Assembly: GCA_017536845.1 (NCBI GenBank)
Contig: JAFWCP010000479.1
Span: forward strand, 1-10,388
Source of the DNA: Solobacterium sp.
Lineage (GTDB): Bacteria; Bacillota_I; Bacilli_A; Erysipelotrichales; Erysipelotrichaceae
Length of the DNA stretch: 10,388 nt
Direction: 5' to 3'
Position numbers and translations under genes: made by a program. The notes under the pieces were generated by a model. The model did no database searches. It was not told the DNA's origin and saw only the letters and a list, made by a program, of their open reading frames with translations. The stretch's first letter is position 1. Every line of letters starts with the position of its first letter. Positions 1 to 8,300 of the stretch are shown in pieces.

Positions 1-55
1 GAATATGAACATCATCATCGGCTGTCAGGAAACCCAAGGCCTGACAGTTTCGTAA
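1..55 (+). CDS. argC: N-acetyl-gamma-glutamyl-phosphate reductase, C-terminal end only (partial)
   Basis: Only the last 17 codons are present, read in the frame that starts at base 2 and ending with TAA at 53-55. The peptide is NMNIIIGCQETQGLTVS. The pattern of Asn, a hydrophobic stretch, Gly, then Glu-x-x-Gly-Leu resembles the extreme C-terminus of ArgC, where a similar N-(hydrophobic)-G-x-x-E-x-x-G-L segment closes the protein. ArgC reduces N-acetylglutamyl phosphate to the semialdehyde with NADPH. The position directly before argJ matches the common argC-argJ-argB order, which supports the call more than the short peptide does. The catalytic cysteine and NADP-binding domain lie outside the window, so integrity cannot be judged. 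The 16-base gap to argJ indicates the same transcript. Confidence 0.75.
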   Translation, partial: NMNIIIGCQETQGLTVS

Positions 56-60
56 GAAGC

Positions 61-68
61 GGGAGGAG
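61..68 (+). promoter_or_regulatory. ribosome binding site for argJ
   Basis: GGGAGGAG lies 3 bases before the ATG at 72 and is strongly complementary to the 3' end of 16S rRNA. It fixes the argJ start and shows that argJ has its own initiation signal. No promoter or terminator is visible in the 16 bases between argC and argJ. Confidence 0.8.
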
Positions 69-71
69 AAT

Positions 72-1286
72 ATGAAATACATTGCGGGCGGCGTCTGTGC
101 CGCCGAAGGATTTACCGCTGCCGGCATTCGGGCCGGCATCCGCAAGACCCAGACGAAGAAAGACCTGGCGCTGATTTACAGCGATACAAAAGCTGCCGCG
201 GCGGCGGTCTATACGACCAACCTCGTCAAAGGCGCACCGTTAACCGTGACAAAGGCGAACATTTCGAACGGCTTTGCCCAGGCGGTCATATGCAATTCCG
301 GCAATGCCAATACATGCAATGCCGACGGCATCGAGATTGCCGAAAAGATGTGTGCCTTAACGGCAGAAGTGCTGGATATTGATGCCAGGGATGTCGTCGT
401 CGCTTCAACCGGCGTCATCGGCCAGCCCTTAAGCATCGACCCGATCGCTGAACATATTCAGGAGCTCAGGGATGCCTTGAGCAGGGATGGTTCCATTGAA
501 GCCTGCCATGCGATCATGACAACCGATACAAAGGAAAAGGAAACCGCCGTTGAATTCACCATCGGCAATACCGTCTGCCATTTAGGCGGCATCGCCAAGG
601 GCAGCGGCATGATCCATCCCAACATGGCCACGATGCTTGTCTTCCTGACAACCGACTGCGCCATCACTTCGGCTATGCTGGAAAAGGCACTGCAGGGCGA
701 TGTGAAGAATACCTTCAACATGGTTTCCGTCGACGGCGATACTTCCACCAACGACATGGTTGCGATCCTTGCCAACGGCAAGGCCGGCAATCAGGTCATC
801 GACAGTGAAGGGGAAGCCTTTGAGATCTTCATGAAGGCGCTCAACTCCGTGACCGTGGATCTTTGCCGCCGGATTGCCGGCGATGGCGAAGGGGCGACCA
901 AGCTGCTGGAATGCACCGTGAAGGGCGGCAAGGATGAAGCCACCGCAAAGACGGTTGCCAAAAGCGTCATCTGCTCCTCGCTGTTAAAGGCAGCGATGTT
1001 CGGCGAAGACGCCAACTGGGGAAGAGTCCTGTGTGCCATCGGTTACAGCGGCGCCGCCGTCGATCCGGATACGATCGATGTCAGCTTTGCCTCTGCCAAT
1101 GGTGAAATCACCGTCTGCGTTGACGGCGCCGGCATACCCTTCAGTGAGGAAAAGGCAGCCGAAGTCCTGCATGCGGATGAAATCCGGATCCGGATCGACC
1201 TGAAGCAGGGCGATGCATGCGCAGCGGCATGGGGCTGCGATCTGACCTATGACTATGTCAAGATCAACGGGGATTACCGGACATAA
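72..1286 (+). CDS. argJ: bifunctional glutamate N-acetyltransferase / ornithine acetyltransferase ArgJ
   Basis: ArgJ moves the acetyl group from N-acetylornithine to glutamate, releasing ornithine and regenerating N-acetylglutamate. This makes the acetylated arginine pathway cyclic. Many members can also use acetyl-CoA to start the cycle, but bifunctionality cannot be read from sequence alone. The protein has 404 residues, normal for the family. The self-cleavage motif is intact: in GSGMIHPNMATML the cut falls between Ala186 and Thr187, and Thr187 becomes the N-terminal nucleophile of the beta chain. Other family marks are STGVIGQPL in the alpha part, CSSLLKAAMFGEDANWGR near residue 310, and the C-terminal end DYVKINGDYRT. 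The start is set by the ribosome binding site at 61-68. ArgJ acts in the cytoplasm as a heterotetramer of alpha and beta chains. It follows argC and is followed by argB after 10 bases, all likely on one mRNA. Nothing looks broken or foreign. Confidence 0.97.
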   Translation: MKYIAGGVCAAEGFTAAGIRAGIRKTQTKKDLALIYSDTKAAAAAVYTTNLVKGAPLTVTKANISNGFAQAVICNSGNANTCNADGIEIAEKMCALTAEVLDIDARDVVVASTGVIGQPLSIDPIAEHIQELRDALSRDGSIEACHAIMTTDTKEKETAVEFTIGNTVCHLGGIAKGSGMIHPNMATMLVFLTTDCAITSAMLEKALQGDVKNTFNMVSVDGDTSTNDMVAILANGKAGNQVIDSEGEAFEIFMKALNSVTVDLCRRIAGDGEGATKLLECTVKGGKDEATAKTVAKSVICSSLLKAAMFGEDANWGRVLCAIGYSGAAVDPDTIDVSFASANGEITVCVDGAGIPFSEEKAAEVLHADEIRIRIDLKQGDACAAAWGCDLTYDYVKINGDYRT

Positions 1287-1290
1287 GGAG
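1284..1290 (+). promoter_or_regulatory. ribosome binding site for argB, overlapping the argJ stop
   Basis: TAAGGAG contains the argJ stop codon (TAA, 1284-1286) and the AAGGAG site. The next ATG, at 1297, is 6 bases further on. This decides the argB start at 1297 over the in-frame ATG at 1249, which lies inside argJ and has no such site. Terminating argJ ribosomes would stand directly on this site, so coupling is likely. Confidence 0.8.
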
Positions 1291-1296
1291 CCAGCC

Positions 1297-2163
1297 ATGA
1301 AGAACAATACGTTTTCCAATGCCGAGCGGGCCCAGGTGCTGACCCAGGCCCTGCCGTATATCCGCAAATACAACGGCAAGATCGTCGTCGTCAAATACGG
1401 CGGCAATGCCATGGTTTCCGAAGAACTGCGCCACCAGGTCATGCAGGACATCGTCCTGCTGACCCTGGTCGGGGTGAAAGTCGTGCTCGTCCACGGCGGC
1501 GGCCCGGAGATCTCCGACCTGATGCAGAGGCTCGGCAAGAAGCCGGTCTTTGTCAACGGCCTGCGTGTGACTGATGATGAGACGATGGAAATCGTCCAGA
1601 TGGTCCTGGCCGGCAAGGTCAACAAGACGCTGGTCAACCTGCTGGAAGTCAACGGCGGCAAGGCCATGGGCATTTCCGGCATGGACGGCAGGCTGATCGA
1701 AGCTGAGATGAAAAACCCCGAGCTGGGCTATGTTGGCAGGATCACCGGCGTCAACATCCAGCCTGTCCTCGACCTGCTGGAAAAAGGCTATATTCCCGTG
1801 ATTTCGACGGTCGGCTGCGATGAGCAGGGCCATACCTACAACATCAACGGCGACACGGCGGCAGCCTACATTGCCGGTGCGCTCAAGGCGGAAAGAATGA
1901 TCATGATGACCGATATCACCGGCATCCTGGCCGATAAGGACAACCCGGATACGCTGATCCCGTATCTGACCCGGGAACAGGCAATCGAACTGTTCCATTC
2001 CGATATCATTGCCGGCGGCATGATCCCCAAGGTGGAATGCTGCATCGAGGCAATCCACCGCGGCGTCCAGTCGGTCGTCATCATGGACGGCCGGGTACCG
2101 CACTCAATCCTGATGGAGATCCTGACCGACGAAGGCGCCGGCACGATGATTGTCAACGAATAA
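1297..2163 (+). CDS. argB: acetylglutamate kinase (probably arginine-inhibited type)
   Basis: ArgB phosphorylates N-acetylglutamate with ATP, the second step of the pathway and the usual control point in organisms that use ArgJ. With the ATG at 1297 the protein has 288 residues. Amino acid kinase fold motifs are in order: VVKYGGNAM with the phosphate-stabilising Lys33, the glycine-rich VHGGGPEI loop at 65-72, NGLRVTD for the acetylglutamate site, NINGDTAAAYIAGAL, and DITGIL near the nucleotide site. About 25 residues precede the first core strand (KIVVVKYGG, from Lys28), including a predicted helix with ALPYIRKYNGK. The C-terminus reads EILTDEGAGTMI (274-285). Both features are typical of the hexameric, arginine-inhibited kinases (Thermotoga and Pseudomonas type) and not of the shorter arginine-insensitive E. 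coli enzyme. This implies feedback inhibition by arginine. argD follows after 10 bases. Confidence 0.97.
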   Translation: MKNNTFSNAERAQVLTQALPYIRKYNGKIVVVKYGGNAMVSEELRHQVMQDIVLLTLVGVKVVLVHGGGPEISDLMQRLGKKPVFVNGLRVTDDETMEIVQMVLAGKVNKTLVNLLEVNGGKAMGISGMDGRLIEAEMKNPELGYVGRITGVNIQPVLDLLEKGYIPVISTVGCDEQGHTYNINGDTAAAYIAGALKAERMIMMTDITGILADKDNPDTLIPYLTREQAIELFHSDIIAGGMIPKVECCIEAIHRGVQSVVIMDGRVPHSILMEILTDEGAGTMIVNE

Positions 2164-2169
2164 GGAGGA
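2162..2169 (+). promoter_or_regulatory. ribosome binding site for argD, overlapping the argB stop
   Basis: AAGGAGGA begins inside the argB stop codon (TAA, 2161-2163) and ends 4 bases before the ATG at 2174. It sets the argD start at 2174 in preference to the in-frame ATG at 2150, which lies inside argB. Confidence 0.8.
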
Positions 2170-2173
2170 CAGC

Positions 2174-3343
2174 ATGGATATTCAGAAAAACGATAAGACG
2201 TATATTGCCAATACCTACGCCCGCTTCCCGGTGACCCTGGTCAAAGGCAAGGGTTCCCGGGTGACTGATGAAAACGGGAAGGAATACATTGACATGGGTT
2301 CCGGCATCGGCGTTACCGCCTTCGGCATTGCCGATGATGTCTGGAAAGATGCTGTTACCGGGCAGCTGAACAGCCTGCAGCACATGTCCAACCTTTACTA
2401 CACTTCGCCCTGCGTCAGGCTGGCGGAGCTGTTATGCAAAAGGACAGGCATGAAGAAGGTCTTCTTCTGCAATTCCGGCGCCGAAGCCAACGAAGGCGCC
2501 ATCAAAGGGGCCAGAAAGTATGCGGCAGAAAAGAAAGGCCCGCAGTATTACAACATCATCACCCTGAAAAACAGCTTCCATGGCCGCACCCTGACCACGC
2601 TGGCAGCTACCGGCCAGGATGTCTTCCATAAGCTTTTCCAGCCGCTGACGCCCGGTTTTATCCACGTCGAGGCAGGCGATATCGAAGCCATGAGGCTTGC
2701 CGTGAAGGAAAACCCGACGGCCGGTATCATGATCGAAGTCATCCAGGGTGAGGGCGGTGTCAACGTCCTTGCCAAAGACTATGTCCAGGCGGTCGCAAAA
2801 CTCTGCGAAGAAGAAGACATCATCCTGATTGTCGACGAAGTGCAGACCGGCAACGGCCGCACCGGAAAGCTGTATGCCTATATGAACTATGACATCCAGC
2901 CGGATATCGTTTCTACCGCCAAGGGCATCGGCGGCGGCCTGCCGCTTGGGGCGGTGCTTTTCGGTGCAAAGACACAGGATGTGCTGGGGCCGGGCGACCA
3001 TGGTTCCACCTTCGGCGGCAACCCGGTCTGCTGTGCCGGGGCACTGTCCATCCTGGAGCGCCTGGACGATGATTTCCTTTCTTCGGTCAGAGAAAAGAGC
3101 GCTTATGTCTTTAATACGCTCAAGGGCTGCGAAGGCATTGAAGGCGTCTATGGCATGGGCCTGATGATCGGCATCAAAACCGTAAGACCGGCAAAGGAAA
3201 TCGTGAACAGATGCATTGAAAACGGCGTCCTGTGCCTGACCGCGAAGGACAAGGTGCGTCTTCTGCCGGCGCTGAACATTCCGATGGAAGACCTGAAACA
3301 GGCCATCAGCGTCATCAAGGACGCCGCAAAGGAGGGGTTATGA
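2174..3343 (+). CDS. argD: acetylornithine aminotransferase
   Basis: ArgD is a class III (subgroup II) PLP-dependent aminotransferase. It converts N-acetylglutamate semialdehyde and glutamate to N-acetylornithine and 2-oxoglutarate. The protein has 389 residues, normal for the family. It starts with the typical glycine-rich entry segment ([24 protein letters not shown], read in two parts), followed by [14 protein letters not shown] for cofactor phosphate binding and [10 protein letters not shown]. Next comes [12 protein letters not shown], with Asp221 expected to contact the pyridine nitrogen, then [13 protein letters not shown] with the Schiff-base lysine Lys250, and HGSTFGGNP. All catalytic residues are present. 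Some family members, such as E. coli ArgD, also act as succinyl-diaminopimelate aminotransferase. This is of interest because a DapF-like domain ends this operon, but the sequence does not show which substrates are used here. The last four bases overlap argF (ATGA). Confidence 0.96.
   Translation: MDIQKNDKTYIANTYARFPVTLVKGKGSRVTDENGKEYIDMGSGIGVTAFGIADDVWKDAVTGQLNSLQHMSNLYYTSPCVRLAELLCKRTGMKKVFFCNSGAEANEGAIKGARKYAAEKKGPQYYNIITLKNSFHGRTLTTLAATGQDVFHKLFQPLTPGFIHVEAGDIEAMRLAVKENPTAGIMIEVIQGEGGVNVLAKDYVQAVAKLCEEEDIILIVDEVQTGNGRTGKLYAYMNYDIQPDIVSTAKGIGGGLPLGAVLFGAKTQDVLGPGDHGSTFGGNPVCCAGALSILERLDDDFLSSVREKSAYVFNTLKGCEGIEGVYGMGLMIGIKTVRPAKEIVNRCIENGVLCLTAKDKVRLLPALNIPMEDLKQAISVIKDAAKEGL
3328..3337 (+). 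promoter_or_regulatory. ribosome binding site for argF inside the end of argD
   Basis: AAAGGAGGGG lies within the last codons of argD, 2 bases before the ATG at 3340. It fixes the argF start at the ATGA overlap rather than at the in-frame ATG at 3232, deep inside argD. Confidence 0.75.
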
Positions 3344-4323
3344 ATCTCAAAGGAAGACATTTTCTCAAGCTTCTTGACTTTACGCCGGAGGAACTGACAG
3401 CTTTGCTGGATCTGGCGGATGAGCTTAAGGCGAAGAAGAAGGCCGGCATCCCGCACCGGATGCACGAAGGCAAAAACATCGCCCTGATTTTTGAAAAGAC
3501 CAGTACAAGGACACGCTGTGCTTTTGAAGTTGCCGCAAGCGATCTTGGCATGCATCCGGTATACCTGGATCCCAAGGCTTCCCAGATCGGCAAGAAAGAA
3601 AGCATCGCCGACACGGCAAAGGTGCTGGGCAGGATGTTTGACGGTATCGAATACCGCGGCTATGGCCAGACGCGTGTGGAAGCCCTTGCCAGATACGCCG
3701 GCGTTCCGGTCTGGAACGGGCTGACCGATGAATTCCACCCGACCCAGGTGCTGGCAGATTTCATGACCATCCGCGAACATTTCGGCTCCCTGAAGGGAAA
3801 GAAGCTTGTCTACATGGGCGATGCCCGTTTCAACATGGGCAATTCCCTGATGGCCGGCTGCGCCCTGATGGGACTGAATTTTGTCGCCTGCACCGATCCG
3901 AAGTACTTCCCCGATGCCGAACTGACGGCCGCTTGTGAAAAGGTCGCCGCCGAAAACGGGGCGAACCTCTGCTTTGAATCCGATATTGAGAAAGCACTGC
4001 CGGGAGCGGATGTCATCTATACCGATGTCTGGGTTTCCATGGGCGAACCGGAAAGCGTCTGGGCGGAAAGGATCCATGACCTGCTGCCTTACCAGGTCAA
4101 CGCGAAGGCCATGGAACTGGCCGGCCCGCAGTGTGTCTTCATGCACTGCCTGCCCAGCTACCATGACCTGGAAACCGAAAACGGCAGAGAGATCTATGAG
4201 AAGTACGGTCTGAACGGCATGGAAGTCACCGATGACGTGTTCTTAAGCGAACAGTCGATCGTCTTTGATGAAGCGGAAAACCGCATGCATACGATAAAAG
4301 CGGTCATGGCGGCCACCCTATGA
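3340..4323 (+). CDS. argF: ornithine carbamoyltransferase (anabolic)
   Basis: This enzyme joins carbamoyl phosphate and ornithine to give citrulline. The protein has 327 residues. The carbamoyl-phosphate motif STRTR is at 55-59 and HPTQ at 133-136. The ornithine-binding residues expected from the family are present: Asn165 in [11 protein letters not shown], Asp229 in TDVW, and Ser233-Met234 in the SMGE segment. The HCLP loop is at 269-272 with Cys270. Phe164 replaces the Asn often seen before Asn165, but aromatic residues occur there in other Bacillota. Sequence alone does not cleanly separate anabolic ArgF from catabolic ArcB. The anabolic role is inferred from context, between argD and carAB with no arcA or carbamate kinase gene in view. 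Its two substrates come from the products of the same operon. It overlaps argD by 4 bases and carA by 4 bases. Confidence 0.96.
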   Translation: MNLKGRHFLKLLDFTPEELTALLDLADELKAKKKAGIPHRMHEGKNIALIFEKTSTRTRCAFEVAASDLGMHPVYLDPKASQIGKKESIADTAKVLGRMFDGIEYRGYGQTRVEALARYAGVPVWNGLTDEFHPTQVLADFMTIREHFGSLKGKKLVYMGDARFNMGNSLMAGCALMGLNFVACTDPKYFPDAELTAACEKVAAENGANLCFESDIEKALPGADVIYTDVWVSMGEPESVWAERIHDLLPYQVNAKAMELAGPQCVFMHCLPSYHDLETENGREIYEKYGLNGMEVTDDVFLSEQSIVFDEAENRMHTIKAVMAATL

Positions 4324-5393
4324 GCGAAAGAAAGGCATATCTGGTCTTAAGCGACGGCACCGTCTATGAAGGCGTCAGGATCGGCGCTCTTACCGATGCG
4401 GTCGGCGAGCTGGTTTTTACAACCGGCATGGTCGGCTATGTGGAGACGCTCACCGATCCCAGCTATGCCGGCCAGATCATCATGCAGACCTTTCCGCTCA
4501 TCGGCAATTACGGTGTCTGCGAAGAAGATTTTGAAGGCCAGCCCTGTGCAAAGGGCTATGTCGTAAGAGAGCTGTGTGAAACTCCCTCCAATTTCCGCAG
4601 TGAATACAGTCTGGATGCCTTTCTGAAAAAGAACGGCATCCCCGGCATTGCCGGTATTGATACCCGCTCCATCACCCGCAGGATCAGAGAATACGGCGTC
4701 ATGAACGCCAGGATCTGTTCGGCGCCTGATGAAGCGGGAATCAAAGACTACCAGGTGAGAGGCGTGGTGCCGGAAGTCTCCTGCACGCAGAAGATGTTCT
4801 TCGCGGCACAGGGAACAAAAAAGCACCACGTTGTCCTGCTTGATTATGGAGCGAAAAAGAACATCATCCGCAGCCTGAACCAGAGAGGCTGCGACGTGAC
4901 GGTTGTGCCGCATGATACATCCGCAAAGGAAGTCATGGGTCTCAACCCCGACGGCATCATGCTTTCCAACGGTCCGGGTGACCCGGCCGAAAATACGGCT
5001 GAGATCGCCGTGATCCGGGAACTGCTGGGACAGGTGCCGGTATTCGGCATCTGTCTGGGCCATCAGCTGACTGCCCTTGCCAAAGGAGGGCAGACGGTCA
5101 AGCTCAAATACGGCCACCGCGGCGCCAACCAGCCGGTCCGTGACCTGGAAACAGGCAGGACCTACATCACCACGCAGAACCACGGCTATGCCGTTGTCAG
5201 CGAAAGCATGGCCGGCAAAGGAAGGCTTCGTTTTGTCAATGCCAACGACAACAGCTGCGAAGGGATGGATTATCCGGACGATCTCTGTTTTACGGTGCAG
5301 TTTCATCCCGAAGCGTGTGCCGGGCCGCGTGATACGGCCTTTCTGTTTGATCGGTTTATCCGGATGATGGAGGTGGCACATGCCGAAGGATAA
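4320..5393 (+). CDS. carA: carbamoyl-phosphate synthase small (glutaminase) subunit
   Basis: CarA hydrolyses glutamine and passes ammonia through a tunnel to CarB. The protein has 357 residues, slightly shorter than the E. coli subunit (382). The N-terminal CPSase small-chain domain covers about residues 1-150, with [16 protein letters not shown] near its start and [15 protein letters not shown] around 115-125. The class I glutamine amidotransferase domain follows. Its triad is complete: nucleophile Cys245 in FGICLGHQ, then His329 and Glu331 in [15 protein letters not shown] is also typical. The start ATG at 4320 overlaps the argF stop as ATGA. I see no good ribosome binding site before it, unlike the other genes here, so translation probably depends on ribosomes finishing argF. 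The last 14 bases overlap carB. The position inside an arg operon suggests a subunit serving arginine synthesis, though its product also feeds pyrimidines. Confidence 0.97.
   Translation: MSERKAYLVLSDGTVYEGVRIGALTDAVGELVFTTGMVGYVETLTDPSYAGQIIMQTFPLIGNYGVCEEDFEGQPCAKGYVVRELCETPSNFRSEYSLDAFLKKNGIPGIAGIDTRSITRRIREYGVMNARICSAPDEAGIKDYQVRGVVPEVSCTQKMFFAAQGTKKHHVVLLDYGAKKNIIRSLNQRGCDVTVVPHDTSAKEVMGLNPDGIMLSNGPGDPAENTAEIAVIRELLGQVPVFGICLGHQLTALAKGGQTVKLKYGHRGANQPVRDLETGRTYITTQNHGYAVVSESMAGKGRLRFVNANDNSCEGMDYPDDLCFTVQFHPEACAGPRDTAFLFDRFIRMMEVAHAEG
5369..5376 (+). promoter_or_regulatory. ribosome binding site for carB inside carA
   Basis: GGAGGTGG lies within the last codons of carA, 3 bases before the ATG at 5380. 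It supports the carB start at 5380 and a 14-base overlap of the two genes, an arrangement that helps equal production of the two subunits. Confidence 0.7.
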
Positions 5394-8300
5394 GACGATC
5401 AGGAAAGTACTGGTCATCGGCTCCGGGCCGATCGTCATCGGCCAGGCGGCCGAGTTTGACTATGCCGGCGCCCAGGCCTGCCGTGTCTTACGGCAGGAAG
5501 GCATTGAAACGGTCCTGGTCAACTCCAACCCGGCCACGATCATGACCGACCAGCATCTGGCCGATGCCATTTATCTGGAACCGCTGACGCCCCAGACCCT
5601 GCGGCGCATCATCGCCCGGGAAAGGCCGGACGGCCTGCTGGCGGGCCTGGGCGGACAGACGGGCCTGACTTTGGCAATGCAGCTGAGCCGTGACGGAACC
5701 CTGGCTGAATACGGTGTCCGCCTGTTAGGCTCGGACCTTGATGCCATTGACAGGGCAGAAGACAGAGAACTGTTCCGGCAGACACTGGCCGAAATGGGCC
5801 AGCCGGTCATTCCTTCGGAAACAGCCGAAGATCTGGAAACAGCAGTCAGGATTGCGGATAGGATCGGGTATCCGGTCATCGTCCGGCCGGCCTTTACGCT
5901 TGGCGGCACGGGCGGCGGCATTGCCGAAAACGAGGAAGAATTCCGCATCATCGCCCAAAGCGGCCTGGACCTGTCGCCGATTACGCAGATCCTGGTCGAA
6001 AAGTGCATTTCCGGCTGGAAGGAAATCGAATTTGAAACGATGCGGGACGGGCTGGGAAATGTCATTGCCGTATGCTCGATGGAAAACCTCGACCCGGTCG
6101 GCATCCATACCGGCGATTCCATTGTCGTTGCTCCGGCCCTGACGCTGGCGGACAGGGAATACCAGATGTTAAGGAGCGCGGCTCTTGACATCATCACGAA
6201 GATCGGCATCGTCGGCGGCTGCAACTGCCAGTTTGCCCTGCATCCGGATTCGTTTGAATACGCCGTCATCGAAGTCAACCCGCGTGTTTCACGTTCGTCG
6301 GCCCTGGCTTCCAAGGCAACCGGCTATCCGATTGCCAAGATTTCAACAAAGATCGCCCTTGGCTACAGCCTGGACGAAATCACCAACGACATCACCGGCA
6401 AGACTTGTGCCTGCTTTGAACCGACCCTGGACTATGTCGTATGCAAGTTCCCGAAGTGGCCGTTTGACAAGTTTGCCGGCTCTTCAAGAAAACTGGGTAC
6501 GCAGATGAAGGCAACCGGCGAAGTCATGGCCATCGGCCAGAGCTTTGAGGAAGCGCTGATGAAAGCGGTCAGAGGGGCAGAGATCTCACTGGATACGCTC
6601 AACTGTGCGCCGCTCAGCGATGCGGATATTCATGAACGTCTTGCCATGCAGGATGACCACCGCATCTTCACGGTGTTTGAAGCCAGCAAAAAAGGCCTCA
6701 GCATTGATGAAATCCATGCCATCACAAAGATCGACCGCTGGTTTCTGGCAAAGATCGCCGGCCTGGCAGCCTATGAAAAGCGCATTGCCGTCTCGTGCAG
6801 TGATGAAGATTACATGGCCGGCAAGCGGTACGGCTATCCCGACGAAGCGATTGCCCGCATCAGCGGAAGGAAGGACCTGCCGGAAGCGCATATGGCCTAT
6901 AAGATGGTCGATACGTGCGGGGCGGAATTTGCGGCTGAGACACCGTATTTCTATTCCTGCTTTGATGAGGAATGTGAATCCGCTTCGTTTGAAAGGAGCG
7001 GGCGTGATGTCGTTATGGTTTTAGGCTCCGGCCCCATCCGCATCGGCCAGGGCATCGAGTTTGATTACAGTTCGGTGCACTGCGTCTGGACCTTAAGGGA
7101 AATGGGCTATGACGTCGTCATCGTCAACAACAACCCGGAAACCGTATCAACCGACTATGACACGGCCGACCGGCTGTACTTTGAACCGCTTTGCCGGGAA
7201 GATGTCATGAACATCATCCGGGTGGAGAAGCCGATCGGGGTGGTGGTTGCCTTCGGCGGCCAGACGGCGATCCGTCTGACCGGTTACCTGCATGAGCAGG
7301 GGGTTCGAATCCTTGGCACTTCCGCCGACAGCATCGACATCGCCGAAGACAGGGCCCGCTTTGACGCGCTGCTGGAATCCTTCGGCATTTCAAGGCCCAA
7401 AGGCAGAGGCGTCAACACGATGGCAGAAGCACTTGCCGCAGCAGAAGAGCTCGGCTATCCGGTGCTGCTAAGGCCTTCCTACGTCATCGGCGGCCAGAAC
7501 ATGACGATTGCCCGCAATGCATCGCAGACGGAAACCTACATGCGTACGATCCTGTCCGGCGGCATTGACAACCCGGTGCTGATTGACAAATACATGCCCG
7601 GAACAGAGCTGGAAGCAGACGTCATTTCCGACGGGGAAGATGTCCTGATCCCCGGCATCATGGAACATATTGAACGGGCCGGCGTCCACAGCGGCGACTC
7701 CATCGCCGTTTATCCGCCGTACAACCTGTCCGACCGTTTCCTTGCCCGTATCTGCGATGTCTCGACAAAGCTGGCCCTGGCCCTGGGCACAAAGGGGCTG
7801 GTGAATATCCAGTATCTGATCTATGACAATGAGCTCTATGTCATCGAGGTCAACCCGCGGGCATCAAGGACGGTTCCGTATATCTCCAAGGTCACCGGCG
7901 TGCCGATGGTCGATCTGGCCAGCCGCATCATGCTGGGGGCGAAACTGAAAGACCTCGGCTATGGCAAGGGCTTATGGCGCACACCGCCGTATTATGCGGT
8001 CAAGGTGCCGGTATTTTCGTTTGAAAAGCTCAATGACGCCAACTCGATCCTGGGTCCGGAAATGAAGTCAACCGGCGAAGTGCTTGGCCTTGGCAAGACC
8101 CTGGCGGAAGCGATGTTCAAGGGCCTGACATCGGCCGGCTTCACCGTGCCGACGCCTTACGGCAAAAAGGGCATGGGCGTGCTGGTTTCAGTGGAAACGG
8201 AAGACTATCCGGAAATCCTCGGCCTCGCCCGCCGTCTGCATGAGCTTGGCCTGACCCTTTACGCGACAAAGGGGACTGCCGAAGCCATCGCAACACTGGG

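Noticed and set aside
1249..1296. Earlier in-frame ATG for argB that would add 16 residues
   Set aside because: It lies inside argJ without a ribosome binding site. The ATG at 1297 has AAGGAG six bases upstream and gives the normal family N-terminus.
1264..2103. Long reverse-strand open frame of 279 codons across argB, and similar long antisense frames at 984-1682, 3148-4164 and 4347-5438
   Set aside because: They lie wholly opposite well-conserved genes, show no recognisable domains or ribosome binding sites, and are the kind of open antisense frame expected in GC-rich coding DNA.
3340..4323. Catabolic ornithine carbamoyltransferase (ArcB) of the arginine deiminase pathway
   Set aside because: Motifs are shared by both types, but the gene is embedded between argD and carAB, with no arcA, arcC or arcD in the window. 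An anabolic role is far more likely.
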